Positions 19,335 through 29,727 of a stretch of 64,000 nucleotides of DNA are shown piece by piece. This DNA comes from Heyndrickxia coagulans DSM 1 = ATCC 7050. GTDB lineage: Bacteria; Bacillota; Bacilli; Bacillales; Bacillaceae_C. Both the position numbers and the translations under genes were made by a program. The stretch spans positions 78,486-142,485 of the forward strand of contig NZ_ALAS01000205.1 of NCBI RefSeq assembly GCF_000290615.1. Reading direction: 5' to 3'. The notes below the pieces were generated by a model. It ran no database searches. It was not told the DNA's origin and saw only the letters and a list, made by a program, of their open reading frames with translations. Position 1 is the first letter of the stretch. Every line of letters starts with the position of its first letter.

Positions 19335-21044
19335 TCATGAAGCAAGTTCTGCTAAAATATTGGAAAGTGTTTCAGCCAAATCCTCTTTTTTCACTTCGAG
19401 CACTTCCCCGGTTTTTCTGATTTTCACTTCGACGATTGCCTCAGCCGCTTTTTTCCCGACGGTTACCCGGACAGGCAGGCCAATCAGGTCGGAATCTGCA
19501 AATTTCACACCCGGGCGCTCGTTTCTGTCATCCATCAAGACGGTAAACTGTTTTTCAAGTTCCGCATGGAGCGTTTCTGCAAGGGCGGCTTGTTGGGCAT
19601 CCTTCATATTTACCGGCACGAGATGCACGTCAAACGGCGCCAGATTGACAGGCCAAACGAGCCCTTTATCATCGTTATGCTGTTCGCACACTGCTGTTAA
19701 AGTGCGGGAGACGCCGATCCCGTAACAGCCCATCAGCATGACCTGTTCCCTGCCGTTTTCGTCTAAAAAGGCGGCGTGCATTGCCTCGCTGTATTTTGTG
19801 CCGAGTTTGAAAATATGCCCGACTTCTATGCCGCGCGCAAACCGGATCGTTCCCTTTCCGTCCGGGGACGGGTCGCCTTCCTGAATATTGCGGAGATCCC
19901 CGTATAAATCGACGCGGTAATCCCTCCCCGGATTCGCATTCACATAGTGGAAGTCATTCTCATTGGCGCCGCAAATGCCGTTTACCACATAACGGACGGC
20001 GTTATCGGCCAAAATCCGGATCTTCTCCGGCGCGCCGACAGGGCCGAGCGAACCGGGATCCGCCCCCATGATCGACTTGATGGCTTCCGGATCTGCCATT
20101 TCAATCGTTTCAGAACCGAGAAGGTGTTTGACCTTGACTTCATTTACGTCATGATCGCCCCTGACCAGCACGATTACATATTCGTCGTCCGCTTTCAGCA
20201 CGAGGGTTTTCAGGCATTTTTCAGGATCTGCCTGCAGGAAGTCCGCAATTTGCGCGATCGTTCTTTGCCCAGGGGTCGGAATTTTTTCGAGCGGTTTTTC
20301 CGCTTCATCCGGCTTTGTGTAAACGGTCTTCACTTCCGCCATTTCAATATTCGCCGCATAATCGGATGAATCGGAATACGCAATGGTGTCTTCCCCGATT
20401 TCAGACAGCACCATGAACTCCTGCGTATCTTTCCCGCCGATCGCGCCCGAGTCCGCCAATACGGCACGAAAATCCAGTTTGCACCGCGAGAAAATATTGG
20501 TATAGGCCCGGTACATATCCTTATACGTCTCATCGAGGCTCTCTTGATTGGCGTGGAAAGAATACGCGTCTTTCATGATGAATTCCCGCCCGCGCAGCAA
20601 GCCGAAACGCGGGCGCTTTTCATCCCGGAATTTCGTTTGGATTTGGTATAAAGAAAGCGGCAGGCGTTTATACGATTTTACTTCGTTCCGAATTAAACTT
20701 GTGATCACTTCTTCATGCGTCGGCCCGAGCGCAAAGTCTCGTTCATGCCGGTCCCTAAGGCGCATCAGATCCGGGCCGTAAGAATACCAGCGCCCCGATT
20801 CCTGCCACAATTCCGCCGGCTGGAGGGACGGCATCAGCAATTCCATGGAACCGATGGCTTCCAATTCTTCACGGATAATCGCTTCAATTTTATGTAAGAC
20901 TTTTTTCGCGAGCGGCAAATACGTATAAACGCCGCTTGCAATTTGCCGTATGTACCCGGCACGGAGCAGCAGCTGATGGCTTTTCACCTCGGCTTCGGCC
21001 GGTACGTCCCGCAATGTCGGAATAAACAATTTGCTCTGTTTCAT
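19335..21044 (-). CDS. proS: Prolyl-tRNA synthetase
   Basis: Class II aminoacyl-tRNA synthetase charging tRNA-Pro. The bacterial-type architecture is visible: class II core with motif 2 ([21 protein letters not shown]), an inserted YbaK-like editing domain (about 230-390, with [29 protein letters not shown]), motif 3 ([11 protein letters not shown]) and an anticodon-binding domain at the C terminus. Length 569. The ATG at 21044 has GGGAG eight bases upstream; the GTG three codons earlier overlaps it. Confidence 0.97.
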   Translation of the reverse strand: MKQSKLFIPTLRDVPAEAEVKSHQLLLRAGYIRQIASGVYTYLPLAKKVLHKIEAIIREELEAIGSMELLMPSLQPAELWQESGRWYSYGPDLMRLRDRHERDFALGPTHEEVITSLIRNEVKSYKRLPLSLYQIQTKFRDEKRPRFGLLRGREFIMKDAYSFHANQESLDETYKDMYRAYTNIFSRCKLDFRAVLADSGAIGGKDTQEFMVLSEIGEDTIAYSDSSDYAANIEMAEVKTVYTKPDEAEKPLEKIPTPGQRTIAQIADFLQADPEKCLKTLVLKADDEYVIVLVRGDHDVNEVKVKHLLGSETIEMADPEAIKSIMGADPGSLGPVGAPEKIRILADNAVRYVVNGICGANENDFHYVNANPGRDYRVDLYGDLRNIQEGDPSPDGKGTIRFARGIEVGHIFKLGTKYSEAMHAAFLDENGREQVMLMGCYGIGVSRTLTAVCEQHNDDKGLVWPVNLAPFDVHLVPVNMKDAQQAALAETLHAELEKQFTVLMDDRNERPGVKFADSDLIGLPVRVTVGKKAAEAIVEVKIRKTGEVLEVKKEDLAETLSNILAELAS

Positions 21045-21389
21045 ACATCGCACTCCCGTATTCTTTTATTATAGATCAGTTGAGTTTGTAACGTTTATTT
21101 GTTTCTATTCCCCGATTCAGCAAACCAGGCCCGGGGTTGGATGATGAGAGATTGTAAATGAAAAGCCAGGCCAGGGTGCGTAAAAATGCAGATTTTAAAA
21201 GTAATCCAGCCGCTACAAATTGAACGAAGATTTGGCGCTGCTTGTGAAAACGGGCGGGCCAAACCGGGCTGATGGTGGACCAGCAATTCAAGTCCATTTT
21301 ATAACCACATCCGTAAAGCAAACAAATTTACGGAGGAAGCAGGCCCTTTTGCAACAGGGCCCGCCGGAACCCCCTGCAAACCGGAAGCT
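21045..21389. other. Gene-free interval between rasP and proS
   Basis: About 345 bases with no ORF resembling a protein family. Seen on the minus strand: a GCGGGCCCT/AGGGCCTGC hairpin (21339-21364) that may end rasP transcription, a smaller CCGTAAA/TTTACGG stem (21311-21333), and a perfect TATAAT near 21070 that could be the proS -10, although no convincing -35 lies 16-18 bases upstream. I saw no T-box consensus. It could be a degenerate mobile or repeated element; that needs a genome comparison. Confidence 0.5.
21339..21364 (-). terminator. Possible terminator hairpin after rasP
   Basis: Stem GC-G-GGCCCT/AGGGCC-T-GC with a short loop begins about 25 bases after the rasP stop; the following sequence is only weakly T-rich. 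Confidence 0.4.
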
Positions 21390-22649
21390 TTACAAGAAAA
21401 ATCTTTGGATATCATTCCAGGTGACAATGATCATCAACAGCATCAGGAGCGCAAAACCGATAAAATGGACGATGCCTTCTTTTTGCCGGTCAATCGGTTT
21501 GCCCCGCAATGCTTCGATTCCGAAAAACAGCAGCCTGCCTCCGTCTAAAGCCGGCAGCGGGAGCAGGTTCATAATCCCGATGTTGATGCTCAACAATCCT
21601 GCCCATTTAAACAAATAGATGATGCCCGACTTGGCGACGGTCTCTGTTGATTTATAAATGCCGACAGGGCCTGACAGCATATCAATGGAAAAGCCGCCGC
21701 TGATCAGGTGGCCAAGCAGTTTAAAAATTTCCACCGTCCAGACGTATGTCTGTGTAATGCCGTACGTGGCAACTTTCAGCGGGGAATGGTCAACCGGGCT
21801 GTTCACGCCGATTCTCCCGAATGTTTTCCCGTCCTCTGAAATGCTTTTTGGCGTCACCGGAATGTCCATTGTTTTGCCGTTCCGTTCCACTGTAAACGTG
21901 ATTTTTTCATCAGGGTGTTTTTGGATGACGTCGACAATGTCATTCCACGTCGAGATTTCCGCACCGTCAATACTGATCACCGTATCCCCTTTATGGAGCC
22001 CGGCCTTTGCCGCAGCACTGTCCTTTACAACGGTTCCGAGCACTGGATCGGTCATCGGCACCCCCTGCACCACCGCCATAAGGGTAAAGACAAGGGCTGC
22101 CAGGACGAAATTCATGAGTGGCCCGGCAAAAATCGTGAGCGCCCGCTTCCCAAGCGATTTGGAGGCAAACTGGCGGTCCCACGGCGCGATTTGCATTTCC
22201 ATCCGGTCTTCGACAAGCACGGCATCCCTTTTCACTTTAAACGTCCGGAGGTGTTCATCATCGCCTTCTTCATAGCCTTTGATTACAAGCGCACGTTCCA
22301 GATCTGCAGATTCCGTTTCAATCATGCGCAATCCAGTATACCGGTCTTTTCCGTTCACCACGATTTTTTCAACGGCTTCGTTTTCATCGAAAAGCAGCCC
22401 AACCCGCTGGCCTGGCTTCAACTCCGGCATATCCGGGTCTTCCCCCGCCATCCGCACGTATCCGCCGATCGGAAGCAGGCGGATGGTATACTGCGTTTCG
22501 TTTTTCTTAAACGAAAGAATCTTCGGGCCGAATCCGATCGCAAATTCGCGGCATAAAATCCCGGCTTTTTTTGCAACAAAGAAATGCCCGGCTTCATGGA
22601 AAATGACAAGCGAACCAAAAATCAAAATAAAGGCTATAACTGTCGTCAA
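21390..22649 (-). CDS. rasP: Site-2 intramembrane zinc protease RasP
   Basis: Polytopic site-2 protease (RseP family) that cleaves transmembrane segments, including anti-sigma factors and cell-division proteins in B. subtilis. The zinc motif HEAGH lies in the first transmembrane helix (about residue 18), a PDZ domain occupies about 195-280 (KAGLHKGDTVISIDG), and the third zinc ligand is in NLLPLPALDGGRLL near 365. Length 419. The start is TTG with AAGGTGG seven bases upstream. It is downstream of dxr in the uppS-cdsA-dxr-rasP unit. Confidence 0.96.
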   Translation of the reverse strand: MTTVIAFILIFGSLVIFHEAGHFFVAKKAGILCREFAIGFGPKILSFKKNETQYTIRLLPIGGYVRMAGEDPDMPELKPGQRVGLLFDENEAVEKIVVNGKDRYTGLRMIETESADLERALVIKGYEEGDDEHLRTFKVKRDAVLVEDRMEMQIAPWDRQFASKSLGKRALTIFAGPLMNFVLAALVFTLMAVVQGVPMTDPVLGTVVKDSAAAKAGLHKGDTVISIDGAEISTWNDIVDVIQKHPDEKITFTVERNGKTMDIPVTPKSISEDGKTFGRIGVNSPVDHSPLKVATYGITQTYVWTVEIFKLLGHLISGGFSIDMLSGPVGIYKSTETVAKSGIIYLFKWAGLLSINIGIMNLLPLPALDGGRLLFFGIEALRGKPIDRQKEGIVHFIGFALLMLLMIIVTWNDIQRFFL

Positions 22650-22696
22650 ATGAATACCACCTTACTTTAAAATAGTCTCCGCCTTTTTCAGGAACT

Positions 22697-22713
22697 CCGG
22701 GGGAAACCCCCCG
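22697..22713 (-). other. GC hairpin between dxr and rasP
   Basis: Minus-strand CGGGGGG-TTT-CCCCCGG stem begins right after the dxr stop codon. No T tract follows, so it may be a transcript-stability or processing element rather than a terminator. Confidence 0.4.
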
Positions 22714-22714
22714 C

Positions 22715-23860
22715 TTACATGAGCGAAGCCACATAGTCCCGCGTCTCACGGTCAACGGCCCGGATCGTTTCCAAATCAGGGTGTATAATTACATTATGCC
22801 TTGCAAGCGCCTTTTCAATCAACTGATCAATTTGCAAAAACGCGATTTTTTCCTGCAAAAAGGCATGGACCGCCGCTTCATTGGCCGCATTCAGCACGGC
22901 CGGCATCGATCCGCCGGCTTTTCCGGCTTCATAGGCAAGTTTCAGGCAGTAAAATCGTTCTTCATCCATTTTTTCAAAATGAAGCCGGCCGATTTCCGCC
23001 AAATGGAGCCGCTTTGCATCCGGAAGCGGCAGCCTTTTTGGAAACCCGAGCGCATATTGGATCGGGATGCGCATATCGGGCATTCCAAGCTGCGCCTTCA
23101 CACTGCTGTCACGGAATTCCACAAGAGAGTGGATGATGCTTTCGCGGTGCAGGATCGTATCAATTTTTTCAAAGGGAAGGCCGAACAGCCAGTGTGCTTC
23201 AATGACCTCGAGCCCTTTATTCATCATCGTTGCCGAATCAACCGTGATCTTGGCACCCATCGACCAGTTCGGATGGTTCAGCGCATCTTTTACAGTGACA
23301 GTTTCAAGCTGCTCCCTTGTATAATCACGGAAGCTGCCGCCGGATGCGGTAATGATGAGCCGTTCGATTTCATTCCGGTTTTCTCCTTGCAAACATTGAA
23401 AAATGGCGGAATGTTCACTGTCAATTGGAAGAATGGCAGTGCCGGCGCGCTTTGCTGCATCCATAACGAGATGTCCAGCTGTGACGAGCGTTTCTTTATT
23501 GGCGATTGCCACGGTTTTCCCCGCCCGGATCGCCTCCAAAGTCGGCAACAGCCCGACACTGCCAAGCACCGCATTGACCAAAATATCCGATTCGGCATAT
23601 ACTGCCGTTTCGACCATCCCTTTTTCCCCGCAGAGTACAACCGGGCTGTCCCCGAATTCAGTTTTCAGCCGGGCACAGTCCTCTTTGTCAGCGACAGAGA
23701 CAAGCGCCGGATGAAACTCCGAAATGATTTTCCTCGTTAAGTTAAGATTTCTCCCTGCTGAAAAAGCAGCGAGCCGGAATACTTCCGGATGGTTCCGGAT
23801 CACATCCAGCGTTTGCGTGCCGATGGAGCCCGTCGCCCCTAACAGGCTGATTCGCTTCAA
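22715..23860 (-). CDS. dxr: 1-deoxy-D-xylulose 5-phosphate reductoisomerase
   Basis: Second enzyme of the MEP isoprenoid pathway; converts DXP to 2-C-methyl-erythritol 4-phosphate with NADPH and a divalent metal. The NADPH-binding [14 protein letters not shown] is at the N terminus, the catalytic/metal motif PIDSEHSA near 145 and the flexible loop with [24 protein letters not shown] near 195-215. Length 381. TTG start with GAGGTGG six bases upstream. It is 18 bases downstream of cdsA. Confidence 0.97.
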   Translation of the reverse strand: MKRISLLGATGSIGTQTLDVIRNHPEVFRLAAFSAGRNLNLTRKIISEFHPALVSVADKEDCARLKTEFGDSPVVLCGEKGMVETAVYAESDILVNAVLGSVGLLPTLEAIRAGKTVAIANKETLVTAGHLVMDAAKRAGTAILPIDSEHSAIFQCLQGENRNEIERLIITASGGSFRDYTREQLETVTVKDALNHPNWSMGAKITVDSATMMNKGLEVIEAHWLFGLPFEKIDTILHRESIIHSLVEFRDSSVKAQLGMPDMRIPIQYALGFPKRLPLPDAKRLHLAEIGRLHFEKMDEERFYCLKLAYEAGKAGGSMPAVLNAANEAAVHAFLQEKIAFLQIDQLIEKALARHNVIIHPDLETIRAVDRETRDYVASLM

Positions 23861-23878
23861 TGTTTTCCACCTCTTTTT

Positions 23879-24682
23879 CTATCCCGCCATCATTTTTAAA
23901 AAATGGATAAGCGGGAGGACAAACAATAAACTGTCGAAGCGGTCCAAGATGCCGCCGTGACCGGGCAGGATCTTTCCTGCATCTTTTACCCCGTAATGCC
24001 GTTTATAGGCGGATTCCACCAAATCCCCGATCTGGCCGAAAACGGAGAGGACGACCGTGGACATCATGAGCCGCCAGAGCCCGAGGCCGATATTGGAGAA
24101 GAAAAAAAACAGCACAGCAACAACGGCAGCACACAGCACGCCGCCAAGCGCGCCTTCAACCGTTTTATTCGGGCTGATCTCCGGCCACAGCTTATGCTTT
24201 CCAAAAGCCCGCCCGATGAAATAAGCGCCGGAATCCGTAGCCCAAATGAGAAACAGGGCGTAAAGAATATAGGTAATGCCCACATCCGGCGCATTTCTCG
24301 TTTCAATAAAATAATAAAAACCGATGCCAACATAGATGGCGGACAAAATGTGGAAACTCGCCTGTTCAAATGTAAACCGGTTTTTCGTCACCACCATATA
24401 GGCGAGAAAAAGCAGCACGATCATATACACCAATTCAAGCTTGGAAAAGCCTGTTTGTGCGATGACATGCATATACTTTGATGGAAATAAAATCAGCCAG
24501 AGCAGCAGGACGGAAAGGATGCCGCCAAAGGAAAACAATGGCTGTTTTCCCATCCGCAACAGCTCGTACAGCGCGACGGTCGCCATGGCATACACGAGCA
24601 GGACAAACGGCCATTTCCCGTATATCACAAAAGGAATAAAAAAAGCTGCTGCCACGATGGCTGTGATGATTCTTTGTTTCAT
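23879..24682 (-). CDS. cdsA: Phosphatidate cytidylyltransferase
   Basis: Integral membrane enzyme making CDP-diacylglycerol from phosphatidic acid and CTP. Several hydrophobic helices are followed by the C-terminal signature (KHLWPEISPNKTVEGALGG region and SVFGQIGDLVESAYKRHYGVKDAGKILPGHGGILDRFDS). Length 267. Its ATG overlaps the uppS stop in ATGA and GAGGAG lies eight bases upstream. Confidence 0.96.
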   Translation of the reverse strand: MKQRIITAIVAAAFFIPFVIYGKWPFVLLVYAMATVALYELLRMGKQPLFSFGGILSVLLLWLILFPSKYMHVIAQTGFSKLELVYMIVLLFLAYMVVTKNRFTFEQASFHILSAIYVGIGFYYFIETRNAPDVGITYILYALFLIWATDSGAYFIGRAFGKHKLWPEISPNKTVEGALGGVLCAAVVAVLFFFFSNIGLGLWRLMMSTVVLSVFGQIGDLVESAYKRHYGVKDAGKILPGHGGILDRFDSLLFVLPLIHFLKMMAG

Positions 24683-25479
24683 TCAGACTTCTCCTCACTT
24701 TTTAAACCGCCGTATCTTCGGGAACGTTTTTGATACTCTTCAATTGCACTTAAAAAATGTTCCTCATCAAAATCCGGCCATAACACATCTGTAAATACAA
24801 ACTCCGTATATGCCAGCTGCCATAACATAAAATTGCTGAGCCGGATTTCCCCGCTCGTCCGGATTAAAAGGTCGGGGTCCTGCAGGCCGTGCGTCATTAA
24901 GTACTGGTGGAACACTTCCTCTGTCAGCTCGTTTTCATTCATTATACCATTTTTTACATCCATTAAAATATTTTTCACGGCGCGCATAATTTCATCCCTG
25001 CTCCCGTAATTCAACGCAAAATTGAGAATCAGCCCGTCGTTTTGCGCCGTTTCACTGATCGCTTTATTGATGGCCCTTTGGGTATGGGGCGGAATTTTTT
25101 CTTTGCACCCCATCATCTGCACTTTCACATTTTCCGCTTTCAGCTCGGGAAGATAAGTGGATAAAAATTCTTCCGGCAGCTTCATTAAGTATTCCACTTC
25201 CAATTTTGGCCTTTTCCAGTTTTCTGTTGAAAAAGCATAAAGCGTCAATACTTTGATCCCGAGCCGGTTGGCGGTACGGGTAATTTTCCGGACGGTTTTC
25301 ATGCCTTCGTGATGGCCGGCCACCCGCGGCAAATGGCGTTTTTTCGCCCATCTTCCGTTGCCGTCCATGATGATGGCGACGTGTTCCGGGATGGCGGCAG
25401 CTTTCACTTTTTCGCCGCGGGCGATCGTGCCGCGGCCTTCTTTATCGAAAGATTTCCATCTTTTTAAATTCATATGCAC
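24679..25479 (-). CDS. uppS: Undecaprenyl diphosphate synthase
   Basis: cis-Prenyltransferase that makes the C55 lipid carrier for peptidoglycan and teichoic acids. The family signature IIMDGNGRWAKKR lies near residue 40, with TLYAFSTENWKRP and RTSGEIRLSNFMLWQ further on. I placed the start at the GTG six bases after GGAGG (266 aa); the ATG two codons later is an alternative with 11-base spacing. The longer upstream frame runs through a structured leader and is unlikely to be translated. Confidence 0.94.
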   Translation of the reverse strand: MHMNLKRWKSFDKEGRGTIARGEKVKAAAIPEHVAIIMDGNGRWAKKRHLPRVAGHHEGMKTVRKITRTANRLGIKVLTLYAFSTENWKRPKLEVEYLMKLPEEFLSTYLPELKAENVKVQMMGCKEKIPPHTQRAINKAISETAQNDGLILNFALNYGSRDEIMRAVKNILMDVKNGIMNENELTEEVFHQYLMTHGLQDPDLLIRTSGEIRLSNFMLWQLAYTEFVFTDVLWPDFDEEHFLSAIEEYQKRSRRYGGLKSEEKSE

Positions 25480-25487
25480 ATTTGCCC

Positions 25488-25594
25488 TCCAAATGGTATC
25501 CGCCTGCATCTCCATGCACGGTACCGCGGCCATACGGTGTTCAGTCGTTTCCGGCAAAAGTGGTATGGCCTTTATATTCCATTTGCCAACCTCT
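25488..25594 (-). promoter_or_regulatory. Structured 5' leader of uppS
   Basis: The approximately 110-base leader contains GGCCATAC (25570-25563) pairing perfectly with GTATGGCC (25535-25528) around a 27-base loop, then a second imperfect stem built from GGTA/TACC and TGCA/TGCA close to the Shine-Dalgarno. This is a candidate cis-regulatory RNA; no known riboswitch class was recognised. Confidence 0.4.
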
Positions 25595-25623
25595 ATTATA
25601 GAGAAAATGGATGCGTTTGTGTA
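25595..25623 (-). promoter_or_regulatory. Probable SigA promoter for uppS operon
   Basis: TACACA (25623-25618), a 17-base spacer and a perfect TATAAT (25600-25595), downstream of the frr terminator. Confidence 0.6.
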
Positions 25624-25790
25624 GTTCTGTTTTTAAATGGTCCGGCCATTTGGTTTTGTGGCGTATGGAAAACCGGCTTTGTATCCCATTTTAAAGCGCG
25701 TGTGAAGCCCGTTTTCCCGGCAGTATGGCAAAGGTCTTTTGGAGCCGGAACTTTCCATGCTCCCGTGAAAACGCGCATTCCTGTTAACAT
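25624..25790. other. Gene-free interval between frr and uppS
   Basis: Together with the uppS leader and the frr terminator this forms a stretch of about 360 bases without a supported gene. A short minus-strand frame through it has no recognisable domain and no Shine-Dalgarno site. I see nothing definite here beyond the flanking terminator and promoter. Confidence 0.4.
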
Positions 25791-25830
25791 AAAAAAACTT
25801 CCATTGGCCGCTTGCCAACGGAAGTTTTTT
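25791..25830 (-). terminator. Rho-independent terminator after frr
   Basis: AAAAAACTTCC/GGAAGTTTTTT arms with an inner TTGGC/GCCAA stem (one mismatch) start right after the frr stop and end in seven T residues. Confidence 0.88.
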
Positions 25831-25839
25831 GTCCGGCAG

Positions 25840-26396
25840 TCAGACTTCCATGATTTCCTGCTCTTTTGTTTTTGTCATTTTATCGATTTTTTGGATGTGC
25901 TGGTCGGTGATTTTCTGGACGTCTTCCGCAAAGCCGCGGTGCTCGTCTTCAGTAATCTCGCCGTTTTTTTCCTGCTTTTTCAGCTCATCATTGGCATCGC
26001 GGCGCACATTGCGGATCGCAACTTTTGCTTCTTCTGCTTCTTTTTTGATGAGCTTCACCAGTTCTTTTCTCCGTTCTTCCGTTAAAGGCGGGATGGAAAG
26101 GCGGATCACGGATCCGTCATTATTCGGCGTAAGGCCGAGATCCGATTTTAAAATGGCCTTTTCAATTTCACCCAGCACCGTTTTATCATACGGCTGGATC
26201 ACCATAAGGCGCGCTTCCGGCACGGAAATGGACGCAAGCTGGTTTACAGGTGTCCTGGCGCCGTAGTAATCTATCGTGATTTTATCGAGCAGGGCCGCGT
26301 TTGCACGCCCCGCCCGGATGGAGCCGAGTTCGCGCTGAAAAGCTTGGATTGCTTTTGCCATTTTATCTTTTGCAGTGTCAATGACCTGATTTGCCA

Positions 26397-26397
<1 letters not shown>
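25840..26397 (-). CDS. frr: Ribosome recycling factor
   Basis: Splits post-termination ribosomes with EF-G. The 185 residues match the family length, with [20 protein letters not shown] and [33 protein letters not shown]. Two consecutive ATG codons are available; the first overlaps the pyrH stop and the second gives the usual length. AGGGGG lies five or eight bases upstream. Confidence 0.97.
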
Positions 26398-27140
<743 letters not shown>

Positions 27141-27221
27141 TTATGTAAAATTTCCCCGGTCCATCTTTGCCAGTAAACGGGGCATTTTTTTGCAAGGTTA
27201 AAATCCTGCTCCTGCCTTCTT

Positions 27222-27257
27222 TTAAAAAGAGGAACACACTGTGTTCCCCTTTTTAAA
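27222..27257 (-). terminator. Rho-independent terminator after tsf
   Basis: AAAAAGGGGAACACA/TGTGTTCCTCTTTTT hairpin with one mismatch, directly following the tsf stop codon. Confidence 0.85.
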
Positions 27258-27258
27258 A

Positions 27259-28143
27259 CTAGTTTTTCTTCACTTGATTCATGACTTCTTCAGCAAAGTT
27301 TTCCTGGCGTTTTTCAATGCCTTCGCCGACTTCATAACGGACAAAATCTGCCACTTTTGCGTTATGGGAAGCGACAAACTGCCCAACCGTTTGATCCGGG
27401 TTTTTGACAAACGCCTGGTCTGCCACACAAATTTCCTCGAAGTATTTCTTCAAGCGCCCTTCCACCATTTTTTCCACAATCTTTTCCGGTTTGCCTTCGT
27501 TCAGCGCCTGTTGTTTTAATACTTCGCGTTCATGGGACACTTCTGCTTCCGAAACCTGGTCGCGGGAGATGTATTTCGGATTCATCGCTGCCACGTGAAG
27601 GGCTACGTCTTTTGCAACAGAAGCATCGGTTGTGCCTTCAAGAACGGTGAGCACGCCGATGCGGCCGCCCATGTGAAGGTATTCGCCGAATGCGCCGTTA
27701 TCTGTTTTCGTTTTCAGGGCAAAACGGCGGAGCGAAATTTTTTCACCGATTTTGGAAATCGCCTGTGTAATAAAATCATTGACAGTCGATCCGTTTGCCA
27801 TTGTTGATTGTAAAGCGGTATCCAGATCGGCCGGTTTGCTTTTGAGCAAATGTTCAGCGATTTCTTTTACAAGGTTTTGGAATTCTGCATTTTTTGCAAC
27901 AAAGTCTGTTTCAGCATTGACTTCGAGAATAACGGCGTGGTTGCCTTCGCTTAATACGTAAGTGGTTCCTTCTGCAGCAACGCGGTCTGCCTTTTTCGCC
28001 GCTTTTGCAATCCCTTTTTCACGAAGATAGTCCACTGCTTTTTCCATATCGCCGTTCGTTTCTGTCAGTGCTTTTTTGCAGTCCATCATACCTGCGCCGG
28101 TTTTTTCACGCAGTTCTTTCACCATTTGAGCTGTAATTGCCAT
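27259..28143 (-). CDS. tsf: Elongation factor Ts
   Basis: Nucleotide exchange factor for EF-Tu. The N-terminal UBA-like domain [26 protein letters not shown] is followed by the two core subdomains ([14 protein letters not shown]). Length 294. ATG preceded by GGAGG. It is the second gene of the rpsB-tsf pair but is separated from rpsB by a strong hairpin. Confidence 0.98.
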   Translation of the reverse strand: MAITAQMVKELREKTGAGMMDCKKALTETNGDMEKAVDYLREKGIAKAAKKADRVAAEGTTYVLSEGNHAVILEVNAETDFVAKNAEFQNLVKEIAEHLLKSKPADLDTALQSTMANGSTVNDFITQAISKIGEKISLRRFALKTKTDNGAFGEYLHMGGRIGVLTVLEGTTDASVAKDVALHVAAMNPKYISRDQVSEAEVSHEREVLKQQALNEGKPEKIVEKMVEGRLKKYFEEICVADQAFVKNPDQTVGQFVASHNAKVADFVRYEVGEGIEKRQENFAEEVMNQVKKN

Positions 28144-28177
28144 CGGATTTCCTCCTTCAGGTTATGTACGTCTCCCT

Positions 28178-28217
28178 AAAAAAGGTGATAAGCACAAACC
28201 TTCTTATCACCTTTTTT
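28178..28217 (-). terminator. Terminator-like hairpin between rpsB and tsf
   Basis: A perfect AAAAAAGGTGATAAG/CTTATCACCTTTTTT stem with a ten-base loop lies in the intergenic region, with a T run on the descending arm. It should lower tsf expression relative to rpsB unless antitermination or a second promoter is used. Confidence 0.85.
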
Positions 28218-28272
28218 CATTGGGATATTTTTGGTAAGGTGCGGTGCTGTCAAACCCCGGCCGGAAAACGGA

Positions 28273-29028
28273 TCAGGCTTCGACAGTCGTTTCTTCCGTG
28301 CCCGCTGCTTCGCCGGATTCAGTCGAAACTTCAGCAGCGCCTTCTTCACCCTGTTTTGCTTCCACAATGGCATCCGCCATTTTGCTGGTCAAAAGTTTGA
28401 CTGCACGGATCGCATCATCGTTTGCCGGAATGACATAGTCAATTTCATCCGGATCGCAGTTTGTATCCACAATCCCGATAATCGGAATGTTTAATTTTCT
28501 TGCTTCCGCCACCGCGATGCGTTCTTTGCGCGGGTCGATCACAAACAAAGCATCCGGCAGGTTCCGCATATCTTTAATGCCGCCAAGGAATTTCACCAAA
28601 CGGTCGTGTTCTTTTTTCAACTGGACGACTTCTTTTTTCGGAAGGACATCGAACGTGCCGTCTTCTTCCATTTTTTCGATTTGTTTCAAACGGTCAATCC
28701 GTTTTTGGATCGTTTCAAAGTTGGTTAAAGTTCCGCCAAGCCAGCGGTGGTTCACGTAAAACATGCCGGAACGTTCTGCTTCATCTTTAACGGATTCCTG
28801 GGCCTGTTTTTTCGTGCCGACGAACAGAATATTTCCACCGTTTCCTGCAAGTTCTTTTACAAAGTTGTAAGCTTCTTCCACTTTTTTGACCGTTTTTTGC
28901 AGGTCAATAATATAGATGCCGTTCCGCTCCGTGAAAATGTATTTTTTCATTTTCGGATTCCAGCGGCGCGTCTGGTGGCCGAAATGGACACCGGCTTCGA
29001 GCAGCTGTTTCATTGAGATCACTGACAT
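28273..29028 (-). CDS. rpsB: 30S ribosomal protein S2
   Basis: Small-subunit protein S2 (251 aa). [40 protein letters not shown] and [13 protein letters not shown] are the family motifs, and the C terminus is Glu/Ala-rich and acidic. The start is the ATG with AGGAGG six bases upstream; the ORF's upstream extension runs into the leader. Transcription comes from a strong promoter overlapping the end of swrB. Confidence 0.98.
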   Translation of the reverse strand: MSVISMKQLLEAGVHFGHQTRRWNPKMKKYIFTERNGIYIIDLQKTVKKVEEAYNFVKELAGNGGNILFVGTKKQAQESVKDEAERSGMFYVNHRWLGGTLTNFETIQKRIDRLKQIEKMEEDGTFDVLPKKEVVQLKKEHDRLVKFLGGIKDMRNLPDALFVIDPRKERIAVAEARKLNIPIIGIVDTNCDPDEIDYVIPANDDAIRAVKLLTSKMADAIVEAKQGEEGAAEVSTESGEAAGTEETTVEA

Positions 29029-29140
29029 TTTATTTCCTCCTATGGTTTTTTTCCTCCGCCCCAATCCTTTTCAAAAGGAGACCGCTTAAAAGCAGCACCG
29101 TCCTTTAAATCATGAAGCGTGTGTGATAACACCAACGATT

Positions 29141-29169
29141 ACTATAACATAAAAAAAAATGCGAATCAA
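29141..29169 (-). promoter_or_regulatory. SigA promoter for rpsB
   Basis: TTGATT (29169-29164), a 17-base spacer and TATAGT (29146-29141) with an extended TG, three bases beyond the swrB stop. The resulting leader of about 105 bases contains an AAGGAG/CTCCTT-type pairing and could be the site of S2 autoregulation. Confidence 0.75.
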
Positions 29170-29172
29170 GCA

Positions 29173-29718
29173 TTATCCGCGTCCTGTCTGAAATTTTAGA
29201 AGCAGCTCGATTTCCGTGCGGCCTTTATTTAATTTTTGGGCAATTTCATCAACAGTATACCCGTTTTGTTGCAAATCATTCACTTTTTGCAAAAGGCTTT
29301 TTTCTTCCTGAAGCTGCCCTTCGCTTTGTTCCCCTGAAATTTGCCGGGCCGCATTCCGGTACGCCCGGTTTGCGGACGTCCGGATGAGCGCGTCCGGCTT
29401 CGGTCCCGCTGTTTCTCCTGTTTCAGGCGGCTTTTTTGTTTCTGGAGCCGGCTGTTCCGTTTCCGGCCCTGCTTTTTCCGCCGGCCCGGTCTCCTTCATC
29501 CTGCCTGCTTTCATTTTTTTGATAAAAGCATCGTTTTCTTCTTTTAGCTCCATCAGGTATACGGAAAAGATGTCTTCGATTTCCTTTACCATTTTATTGA
29601 CGTTCTGTTCTGCCCGAGCAAAGCGGTTTTGCCGTAAATAGAGCAGGATGATGGCAAAAATGGAGAGCGCATTAAATAGGAAAGAAAGAATGAGGAAAAA
29701 AATAACCGTTTGATTCAC
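29173..29718 (-). CDS. swrB: Swarming motility protein SwrB
   Basis: Membrane-anchored activator of flagellar type III export and basal body maturation, encoded at the 3' end of the fla/che operon. A single hydrophobic helix (residues 5-27) is followed by a charged coiled region, a Pro/Glu-rich linker (about 75-110), and a C-terminal helical segment (QQNGYTVDEIAQKLNKGRTEIELLL). Sequence conservation is limited, so position and topology carry weight. The GTG start nearly abuts AGAGGGG, an unusually short spacing; the true start may be a few codons downstream. Confidence 0.85.
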   Translation of the reverse strand: MNQTVIFFLILSFLFNALSIFAIILLYLRQNRFARAEQNVNKMVKEIEDIFSVYLMELKEENDAFIKKMKAGRMKETGPAEKAGPETEQPAPETKKPPETGETAGPKPDALIRTSANRAYRNAARQISGEQSEGQLQEEKSLLQKVNDLQQNGYTVDEIAQKLNKGRTEIELLLKFQTGRG

Positions 29719-29727
29719 CCCCTCTGA

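Noticed and set aside
21076..21321. 81-codon minus-strand frame upstream of proS
   Set aside because: No ribosome-binding site, odd composition, and an overlapping alternative frame of similar length; treated as noncoding.
25511..25531. GGTACCGCGG on the plus strand, similar to a T-box motif
   Set aside because: It lies on the strand with no downstream gene, lacks the specifier and stem I elements, and on the minus strand (the transcribed one) the order is reversed. It is part of the uppS leader dyad.
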